64,000 nucleotides of DNA from positions 4,588,001 to 4,652,000 of the forward strand of contig JAPVLO010000059.1 in the NCBI GenBank assembly GCA_027257055.1, read 5' to 3'. The notes under the pieces were generated by a model. That model had not been told where the DNA came from. It worked only from the letters and a program-made list of their open reading frames with translations, and ran no database searches. Made by a program: the position numbers and the translations under genes. This stretch comes from Cephalopachus bancanus (taxonomy: Eukaryota > Chordata > Mammalia > Primates > Tarsiidae). This document shows, one piece after another, positions 56,335 through 64,000 of this stretch (position 1 is the first letter of the stretch; the number at the start of each line of letters is the position of its first letter).

Positions 56335-56680
56335 AATTCTTGAATTCTGTCCTACCTCAGGGCCTTTGCACACACTAAAATATTCTCCCCACAGCTCTTG
56401 GCAAGGCTGGCTCCCTCTCACCCTCTGGTATCATTTTAAAAATCACCTTCTCGAAGACACTTGCTCTGACCATCCAATCTAAATCTCTTCCCCTACAATC
56501 CACTCATCACCTTCACCTTGTTTATTTCCTTATGGTATTTATCGTTTTTTAAAAAAAAACTTGTTAGTAAATGCCCTAGGTATAAGCCCCATGAGGTAGG
56601 GCCCTTGTTCATTACTACACCTCTTATCTTAGCATGTGATGCTCAACAAACATATAGGTTTGATCCTCCTTACATCAACT
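56335..56680 (+). repeat. L2 LINE
   Basis: 'gtcctacctcagggcctttgcacacac', 'ggctggctccctctcaccctctgg', 'tctgaccatccaatctaaatc' and 'tataagccccatgaggtagggcccttgttc' follow L2 in order. Confidence 0.85.
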
Positions 56681-56769
56681 GTATTCCTCAGACTTTTCTT
56701 CTTGTTTCTTTGGACTGCGTCTTTAAGGCTTTTCTTTCTTTATTGATGTTATTTCAGGTTCTTCCTCAT

Positions 56770-57080
56770 AGACCCTCATTTATTCATTCATTCAACAAAT
56801 ATTTATTGAGTGCCCACAAAGTGCCAGACATCAGAGCACAAAAAAGAATAAATCACATTCTGGACTTTGTGGAAATTTTCAGTCCATTGGGCAAGGCAAA
56901 TGTGGAGAGATGATTTCAACAGAACATTCTGTCCACCACTGGTGTTATGGAGTACAGAGGGCTCACAGCCAGACCTAGGTAGTAGGGGGAGGCTGCTTGC
57001 AAGACGTGAAAGGGGAGCTGATTTCTGAAGGATGAATGAATCAAATAAAGAAAGTTGGGACAGCTATTCCAGGTAGAGAG
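56770..57080 (+). repeat. Ancient LINE-derived repeat
   Basis: 'cattcaacaaatatttattgagtgcccacaaagtgccagac' then 'ggagctgatttctgaaggatgaatgaatc' and 'attccaggtagagagaacagcat'. The open frame 56518-56913 spans L2 and this repeat. Confidence 0.55.
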
Positions 57081-57312
57081 AACAGCATCGGCAGGGGTAC
57101 ACAAATCATGACGGTGGAGATACTCTTAAGCAGATAAATATTAAATATTAGATGGCTAAGTGTGAGGAAAGGAGATATGGGCCAAATAAGGGATAGTATT
57201 GAATCATGCGCTAAAAAGCTTGCACTCGATTCTATAAGCAATTAGAGCTACTGAAGGTTTTATTCAGGAGGACGAACTCTTCAGAGAAGGTATAAAATTA
57301 CTGGATTTTTAA

Positions 57313-57530
57313 ATTTTTCTTTTTAAGATAGGCCTTGCTGTGTTGCCCAGGCTGGAGAGCAGTAGTGGTCCTCCACACCTGGAAGGTCACTATCTTGATG
57401 CTAAACTTAGTGTGGAACCCAATGGACATAGCACACTATAGCCCAGAACTCCTGGGCTTAAGTGATCCTCCTGCCTCCGTCTCACCTCCCAAGTAGCTGG
57501 GACTACAGGTACACACCACCATACCAGGCC
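57313..57530 (-). pseudogene. 7SL RNA retrocopy lacking the S domain (RN7SL-derived)
   Basis: On the minus strand, from 57530 down, the text reads 'ggcctggtatggtgg', 'cctgtagtcccagctact', 'ggaggatcacttaagcccag', 'gagttctgggctatagtgtgc', 'ccacactaagtttagcatcaa', 'gatagtgaccttccag' and 'ggaccac'. This follows 7SL RNA well past the Alu boundary. It then jumps to the 7SL 3' end ('ctctccagcctgggcaaca') and an A-rich tail. The central S-domain segment is missing. Flanks 'ttactggatttttaa' (57298-57312) and 'ttacttggatttttaa' (57531-57546) differ by one indel, showing L1-mediated insertion. Diverged, so not expected to act in SRP. Confidence 0.82.
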
Positions 57531-57549
57531 TTACTTGGATTTTTAAGAT

Positions 57550-58420
57550 GAAACCTTATGGCTTCTTTCCTTTGACTCCTGAAGGGCGGCGATTTTCACT
57601 TGGTTAAGTTAAGAAAAAGGATGATGAATTCCATGAAGGAGTAATATAAGAAGACAAATGATGTGTTAAAAGACATCAAATTTTCTTTCTGGAGAAGGTC
57701 TATAGAGAGGTCTATAGAGAGAGTCTAGAGGTGGGTATCATTGCACCTCTTTTTTATACTGGCATCATTTGCTTAAGCTCAGAGATGATTTCACTTTGAT
57801 TGGGAACTATTTCTGATTCAACTTAAATGACCTGCATAAATATTTTATAACCATTCAGGATCTGCATATTTGTGGATAAGCTAGACTTCTTAATAACATT
57901 GTGTGTTTTAGTGCTGCAGAGAAAAAACATTGAATACATGTAGGGAAGGTTGGAATAAAAAAAAAAATGTGTGAAAGAAATTCTTTAGATGATCAAGCCA
58001 TTGCTATAAAACACTAGTTCTCGTTAATTTAATGTTTAGTAATCACCTACTAATTAAATAAATCCTAGAATATTTCTAAGCTTAACTCATCATTTTTCTT
58101 AAAACGTATATTTACAATTTCACCAACCACTGTTTCCCCCTTTTTTCTAAAAGTAAAAGAGAAGTGAGCTGGTACAGAGGTAGCCTGGAGAAATTAACCT
58201 TTGTACAGAGTTCATCTGTATTATCTAACCCAAAATTTTCCTCCCAGAAAAATTGCAGTTTGAGTTACTGTGTGGGTCCTTCTCAGGGAATGTTCAGGAA
58301 ACAACCCTTTAACTCCATTATTTTCTTGTTGGGGGACAGCAGTTGTGCTTTTACGTTTTGTTCTTGCTTATATGATGGACCTACAAATTTAGTCATGTCC
58401 CGTGACTATGTTTGATTTCT
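57550..58420. other. Unassigned intronic sequence
   Basis: No gene. A short GAGGTCTATAGAGA tandem lies at 57698-57722. Confidence 0.45.
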
Positions 58421-58525
58421 TCATGGGTAGAAACAGTCTTTGACTTCTATGTCACCATTCAACATCTAGTGCTTTGCATGTAGTATATGCTCAAAAACTG
58501 TTTAATGAATAATGAGTGAATTAGT
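58420..58525 (+). repeat. L2 LINE 3' terminus
   Basis: 'aacatctagtgctttgcatgtagtatatgctcaaaaactgtttaatgaata'. Confidence 0.65.
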
Positions 58526-58682
58526 TAATTAACTCTCACTCCACTCTACCTCCTGTCTGCTATAAAACATAGATATTGCCATAAGGCAAAGTAAAAAGGT
58601 TTCTTGAAAGTAACCTGTAACAAAATAATCTTTTGAGACTTCAAAATGTATGAAACATATATTTTTGAAAGGCAATCATGAA

Positions 58683-58973
58683 AGGCTAGGTGCAGTGGCT
58701 TACACCAATCCTAGCACTTTGGGAGTCTGAGGCAGGAGGATTGCTTGAGGCCAGGAATTCAAGGCCATCCTGGGCAACATAGCAAGACCTCATCTGTACA
58801 AAACATAAAAAAATTAGCTGGGTATGGTGGCATGTCACTGTAGTCTTAGCTATACCAGAGGCTGAGGCTGGAGGACTGCTTGAACCCAGGAGTTGGAGGT
58901 TACAGTGAACTATGATTGTACCACTGAACTACAGTCTGAGTGACAGAGAGAGATCCTGTATCTAATGAATAAC
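58683..58973 (+). mobile_element. Old Alu (J-like), full length
   Basis: Flanks 'aaaggcaatcatgaa' (58668-58682) and 'aaaggccatcatgaa' (58974-58988) differ by one base. The Alu is strongly diverged and its tail has decayed to 'tctaatgaataac'. Confidence 0.92.
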
Positions 58974-59171
58974 AAAGGCCATCATGAAGAATACAAGGAA
59001 AACTTAATGTTTAATATTCATTCTTTCAACAAATATTGAGCATCTACTGTGTTCTAGATACTACACTTGGAACCGTGAATGCAAAAGTAGGTATAAAAAA
59101 TATGGGAAATAAACAATATAAAATAAGATTCAATAAACATTCCAGATTTTGATAAATGCAATGAAGCATTT

Positions 59172-59213
59172 AGGGGCAGGTGCAATGGCTCACATCAGTC
59201 CCAGTAGGGAGAC
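59172..59213 (+). repeat. Short Alu-like 5' fragment
   Basis: 'ggggcaggtgcaatggctcacatcagtcccag' resembles the first 35 bp of Alu/FLAM and then stops. Short enough to be uncertain. Confidence 0.45.
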
Positions 59214-59224
59214 TACACCTCTAC

Positions 59225-59455
59225 TCATCTTTTAAAGTTCATCCCAAGTGTTCCCTATGGAAACATTCTTCATTATCCCTAGGATGTGTTAGTTACTTTC
59301 TCTTGCCTCCTCTCCTTGGTCTTTCTACATAGGTTCCTCACTTTGTTTCCTAGGAACAGGCCTGCTTTTCAGTGTTTATACCAGATTATGAACAAGGATC
59401 TCACACACAGTAGATGTTTATTAAGAATATGATGAATGAATGAATGGAGGCCTGC
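59225..59455 (+). repeat. L2 LINE 3' region
   Basis: 'cagattatgaacaaggatctcacacacagtagatgtttattaagaatatgatgaatgaatgaatgg' ends the block. Confidence 0.65.
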
Positions 59456-59854
59456 ACTAGTTCATAAAGGATTAGAAGCTCCCAGGTGCTGACGGAGAAC
59501 TCATTACCATGAGTATCTCCAGACATTAGCAGATATTTTGGCATTAACTTTACCAGCCACTCTTGGTGTTATCCTATAGAACTGCTTACGCGAGCTTTAC
59601 CTGGTGGTCTTTTTCCAGCATCATTTTGCAAGGGTCCTCCTCTGGACATTGTATGTGGATCACGTGTGTCTAAACTGCTCTCCAGGAGAAGAGGAGCACT
59701 TCCCAGATAGTACACCACGTTGCCAACTCTTTACCTGGGTACTCTGAGGAATTTTTCTTAAACAGAAGGATAAAGACCCAAATAAGGAGGCTAATTGTGC
59801 ACCTAACTAGATTCTGGCTTTTGTAACTGAGAGCTCCTTTGTCCAGTGTTTGTC

Positions 59855-59960
59855 AAATAGCCTGATGGCAAAGTGCTCGCGCTTTGGAGGCAGATATCTT
59901 AGATTCAAATCTGGGCTCTGGCACCTGCTCCCCTAACAAAGTCACCTATGAAACGCTCTC
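59855..59960 (+). repeat. MIR SINE fragment
   Basis: 'gcgctttggaggcagatatcttagattcaaatctgggctctggcacctgc'. Confidence 0.65.
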
Positions 59961-60074
59961 CCCTGCTATCTTGGTAGGAAAAATTATACCTTCACAGACC
60001 CATTCTAAATTTCTTTCTATCTTAAATAACTTATTTCCTCTATGGAATATATGTGGGTCTTAATATATTTTATA

Positions 60075-60310
60075 AAGCAGTAAGATGATGCTAAGTTTAG
60101 GAGCACAGATTCTAGAGTCAAACAGACCTACACTCAAATGTTGACTCTTCTGTGCATGTGGCCCTGGGGGTTTGTTTAACCTGAGTCTCCACCATGTTTG
60201 TATATAAAAGTAGCTAGTACTGTATGCTTCTAGAATTACAATAGGGTTGGAAAAGATTATGTATGTGAAGGGCTTGGCCAATGTATGGGAAATGGGAACT
60301 CAATGAACTT
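60075..60310 (+). repeat. MIR SINE
   Basis: 'gcagtaagatgatgctaagtttaggagcacagattctagagtcaaacagacc' and 'agggcttggccaatgtatgggaaatgggaactcaatg'. Confidence 0.78.
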
Positions 60311-61500
60311 AGCCACTACCACTCCCGCCATTGTTGGGAAGTGATGATTCTCCATGATACTTCTCTACTTCTTGTGACAGCTTTTATTCTTGACTATCCT
60401 TTCAAGCATGTTTATATGTCAAACAGTTTTGGAAGACAGAGATAAAGTTTTTCTGCAGAGTGGAGGGAAGTTTTCCTGATCATGATCATAAAGATGTCTC
60501 CTTCCAGAACAAAGACTGGGCAGGTTTGCTAGTGGTGCTTTATAAAATTGGGTTTTCCTAAGCTTGGGGCACCTCAGCTGTGATACAGATCCACTGCATA
60601 TGCAGCATCTGCCTGGGCTTTCCCATGTCACCCCATGAGACTTGGGAAAGATGGGAAACCAGTGCACACAGGAAACACATATCCCCTGCTGTGCTGTGAA
60701 TAGGACAGTTCTTTGTCACTTTCACAGGAGTTTTGTGTCATCTGCCAGGACTCAGGTAACACTGACTTGCAAGTAGACCAAAATTACAGATCCTTCATAA
60801 TTCTTGACAATTGTCATCATTGTCATCATCATCATCATCATATTCTTTTGGGTGAAGAAAATGTTGAAAGCAAATATTAAGGTTTTTAAACTAAGTGGAA
60901 TTCTTTGTATAATTCAGGGGTATGACTCCCTTTGACTTTACTATCTGGGCTATAGCTAGTTTATTCTACTCTAACTCAGAATCATGTAGAAAAATGAAAA
61001 TTAAATTGATTAGGAAGATATTTTAAATGTCATTTCACTTTGGGTGTGTTTATTGAATAAGAGTTAACCTGACTGATCAAATATAGAATTAAATTTAAGT
61101 TCCAAGTTACAGATTTATATTATCTTTGTTAATATAAACATGTTCATTTATTTTTCCTGGTTTTGAAGAAATAGAATTCAAAATCAGAGACACCCATGCA
61201 ATTTGGTATACATATTGTACTGCCATAATTTTGTTGAATGTTTTTCTTAATATGCTTTTTATCTGTGTCATTTTTGTTAAATGGTTTGGAATAAACCAAA
61301 GCAACAACAAAAAGATTAAAACATCTCTTCCAGAAAACTCATTTACAAAACATTCTTCTTTGATTTCTTAGTAATAAAACAATTTTATACCTAGAGCCCC
61401 TGATTTAATTTTCCTTTTTTCTGTTTTTATACAAAGCCATTTGTTTTCCTTTTTCAGGAGAACATAACTTAGCTACCTTTGTTAAGGTGGCAGGCTGGGG
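60310..61500. other. Unassigned intronic sequence with a (CAT)n tract
   Basis: CATCATCATCATCATCAT lies at 60822-60842. No gene. Confidence 0.5.
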
Positions 61501-61695
61501 TAGATAGTAAGAGGAGAGTCAAGTGAGTCAAATGGACCTTGGTTTAAGTCCTGGTTTCATCACTTACCAGCTCTAACCTTGAACTATAAGCCCCAGTTTT
61601 CTCATCTGTCAAACAGGCATTATAACACAAACTTCACAGCTACTGAGAGATTTAACTGAAAGAGTTCTTTATGAACACTAGTTAAAAGTGTGCCT
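61500..61695 (+). repeat. MIR SINE
   Basis: 'ggaccttggtttaagtcctggtttcatcacttaccagctc', 'ccagttttctcatctgtcaaacaggcattat'. Confidence 0.82.
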
Positions 61696-62109
61696 ATAAA
61701 ATAAGAAAAGAAAGAACAGAAAAATTCATAAATGCCATTGATGTAAGAATTTTTTGGCAGATGTAAAGCTGAATAGAAAGAATTCCTGTTCCATAACTTT
61801 TCTTTGGCTTTATTACTTTGGCTCACTCTGAAAGATTAAAAAAGAAATGAGCACATAGAATTTGTATTTATTTGCCATGAAGATTATGCTGAAGATACTG
61901 TCTTCTATATTTTTCAGTGAGGCCTCAATGAAGACCTGGGCAAAACATTTCTTTTATACCTAAGTTTCCGATAATCTTGTGTTGCCTTAAGGAATTTCTG
62001 TGCTTTTATTTCATGAACCATATCAATCGTGTAACTTTTCTGTTATGCTATGGTCACATTATGGAAACTCTAAATGAAACCTGTGACTGAATGTTTAAAA
62101 TCTAACAGT

Positions 62110-62460
62110 TCTAAATTGATATTAATAAAATGGTAACAACCATTTATTTAGCAACAATGATGTGATAAATGTTCACAAATCATTTCTACTCCTAACATCA
62201 GTCCTGTGAAGGATGCTGTGAATTATGCCATTTGCAATGTTTTCACTTTTTTCTTTTTACGTAGCTGGGATTCTCAACCAGGGATGATTTTGCTCACCTT
62301 CCCCAAGGCATATTTAGCACCATTTTACAAATAAAACAGACTTGAACAAGTGATGCAAATTTGTTCAATGTCATACATGAGGTGAAGCTGAGATTTGAGT
62401 CTGGCTAAATCTGACCTCAGAATTTATGTTCTTTGTACAAGAACAAGGGTGCTTCACTTT
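62110..62460 (-). repeat. MIR SINE (reverse) interrupted by a MER20 fragment
   Basis: Reverse MIR text 'accatttatttagcaac...cctaacatcagtcctgtgaagg' and 'accattttacaaataaaac...gaagctgagatttgag' lies on both sides of 'ctgggattctcaaccagggatgattttgctcaccttccccaagg' (62264-62312), which is MER20. Confidence 0.6.
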
Positions 62461-62920
62461 CAAAGTTTTAATCATAGAGCCTGTCTATATTTTCCTGAAT
62501 CTCAACTTTTCTCTCTTTACAGTTGTTTATTTTGTTGAACACAATCTTGCATCTTGCAAACATTACTCTTCCATCTAATTTTGCTTGTATTAAAGTGTGT
62601 TTTGCTACTTCTGTCCAGTGAGGTTTTTGTGAAGACAAAGATTCAGATGTACAAATTTGCCTTCCAAAGCTGACCCACACAGTAAAAGTCTAGTGTGTAT
62701 AAACAAACAATAAATATCAGTGGAAATTAAACAGAGTAAACAGCAGGATACGTAAGGCCAAGCCAAGTGTTGATTATAACCTAATATTATAAGTATGGAC
62801 CGGACCATTGAAGCCAGATTAAAACACACCTGCACCCATGTGCACACATACTCTACTAGGTTTTGTGAGGCACTGTCTAAAAATTCTACATTTTCAAACC
62901 CAGCATGTCTGCTGGTCCTT
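62460..62920. other. Unassigned intronic sequence
   Basis: No gene or named repeat. Confidence 0.45.
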
Positions 62921-63145
62921 TGCATATGCGTATTCTATGCCTGGGGAGTACTTCTTGTTCCCATTCTTTACCTAATTCACTTCCACTCATTCTTCGAATC
63001 TCTGAACCACCTTCACATTCACTGAGCAATCTCCAACTCACCCCATTTCTGGACTAGGTCAAATCCTCCTAAGACCCCTAACCAGTACTCAGCCTCTTCC
63101 TCTTCAAAGTGATAGACACTCAATACATTTTCATTGAATGAGTCA
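62920..63145 (+). repeat. L2 LINE 3' region
   Basis: 'attctatgcctggggagtacttcttgttccc', 'tctgaaccaccttcac' and 'gatagacactcaatacattttcattgaatgag'. Confidence 0.65.
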
Positions 63146-63930
63146 GCGAATCTTTGGTTGATAGACTTTGATGAGGGTGAATTTAGAGACCTTGGGTGAG
63201 GGAGATGGTTTTGAAGTGAAAAGGGCTTGAAATATACCTTTGACATCCCAGGTGTTGAGTGAATTGAATAAACACTGACAGGACACTTAGTAAGTGAACA
63301 CTCATAATGCTAGACACCTTCACACTTTTTCAAATTAAGGATTTGAAGCTAGTTCTCTATGGTGTTCCCTCTTTTCCAAGGGTCTCTAAGCAGGTTACAG
63401 ACATCCTTCTCTTTCCTACTATTCTCTGGTCCAGAGTGCTGATCCAGAAAAAAAGGGGCACTCCTCTATGTTCCCAAAGTAGGTCATTTTTTATAATACC
63501 TCTGCGCTGCTAAGAGGCACTAGTTCTCAGACTCAGAGGTAGACTGCCTCAGGGTCATCCGGTAGTACTAAGTGGGTTTCTAAGATGAACAAGAAGAGTG
63601 CTTAGGAATGGAGAGGGCTTTGAGGCAGAGAACATTGTCTCTACTTTGCTTCCTCTTCACACACCTCTCTCTTCCGCCTTCAGGATCTGTTTTAATGCTC
63701 AGAAGAGCTGAGTCATACGACTTCACATCACTACTCTTGCTGGGTGACTAGTTGACTGGGTGGAACCACAGGGTTGAGTACCCACTAGCTGAGGAAGGAG
63801 GAAGCCTTTGCTCTGAGTTGGTTGTTCCTTGCAAACACAGAGAAAGCTTAGAAAACAGTCTGTAAGACATCAATGTAGAACTATTCCTGGAATGGGATTT
63901 GTAATATTTTCATTAAAAAAAAATTTCTAT
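63145..63930. other. Unassigned intronic sequence
   Basis: No gene or named repeat. Confidence 0.45.
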
Positions 63931-63934
63931 ATAG

Positions 63935-64000
63935 ATGGGATTCTCAAACATGGATGATTTTGCTCTCTTTCCTCCAAGGGATATTTGGCAAAGTTTGGAC
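63935..64000 (+). repeat. MER20 hAT element, cut by the window end
   Basis: 'gggattctcaaacatggatgattttgctc' and 'gggatatttggcaaagtttgga' match the start of MER20. Confidence 0.7.

Larger units (their letters stand above)
29333..64000 (-). other. CADPS: CADPS upstream intron (partial, at least 34.7 kb)
   Basis: Everything above the 114-nt exon is non-coding repeat and unique sequence with no further CADPS exon that I can recognise. The first exon, which encodes the low-complexity N terminus, must lie beyond 64000. CADPS is known for very long early introns, which fits. Confidence 0.85.

Noticed and set aside
1..64000. A novel multi-gene or defence-like system
   Set aside because: The window is intronic DNA of one known gene; nothing beyond repeats and two exons has coding support.

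Overview
This is a 64 kb stretch of a large, mostly intronic mammalian gene. It has two protein-coding exons, both on the minus strand, and both from CADPS (CAPS1, calcium-dependent secretion activator 1). The exon at 29219-29332 (38 codons) is followed, in transcript order, by the exon at 16222-16554 (111 codons). The exons join in phase 0, have consensus splice sites, and read continuously into the N-terminal third of CAPS1. The paralogue CADPS2 fits less well. Positions 29333-64000 are therefore part of the upstream intron, 16555-29218 is a complete 12.7 kb intron, and 1-16221 is part of the downstream intron. I see no promoter, CpG island, first exon, polyadenylation region, second gene, tRNA or CRISPR array.

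The organism is a primate, because full-length dimeric Alu elements are present. The younger Alus are not of the usual human Alu S/Y type. They share a private sequence: GGCTCAGCCTGTAATCC near the 5' end, a GCCCGCGGGTTCGAGACC B-box region, a CTACAATAAATCAAAAAAT linker, and a right arm reading GCCCAGCAGGTCGAGGCTGC. Seven copies carry it, and older Alus in the window look like intermediates towards it. The L1 copies share an equally distinctive G-rich 3' UTR and 3' end. The sequence is neither strepsirrhine-type nor anthropoid-type, so I infer a non-anthropoid haplorhine, most likely a tarsier. This rests on pattern recognition, not a database search.

Layout: 1-16221 (downstream intron) holds ancient L1M, L2, MIR, two MLT1-type LTRs, and at 7212-8235 a truncated L1 with a young Alu inserted at the same target site. 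16222-16554 is the 333-nt CADPS exon. 16555-29218 has a tandem old/young Alu pair, an Alu with a duplicated B box, an L1 3' end carrying two tandem G-rich 3' UTRs, a very young-looking Alu with a perfect target-site duplication, a MER2-type transposon, and a truncated Alu whose target-site duplication overlaps the splice donor of the 114-nt exon. 29219-29332 is that exon. 29333-64000 (upstream intron) holds many MIR, L2 and L1 remnants, hAT transposons (one with a decayed transposase tail at about 38.1-38.3 kb), a local ~190-bp duplication at 37.1 and 39.4 kb, several Alus, a 7SL-derived retrocopy lacking its S domain at 57.3 kb, and a long CA microsatellite at 54.15 kb.

I found no new multi-gene system. 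The most informative signals are the Alu insertion at the CADPS splice donor, the lineage-specific Alu and L1 families, the S-domain-deleted 7SL copy, and the ~190-bp duplication. Repeat ends are approximate unless a target-site duplication is given, and repeat family names come from remembered consensus patterns.
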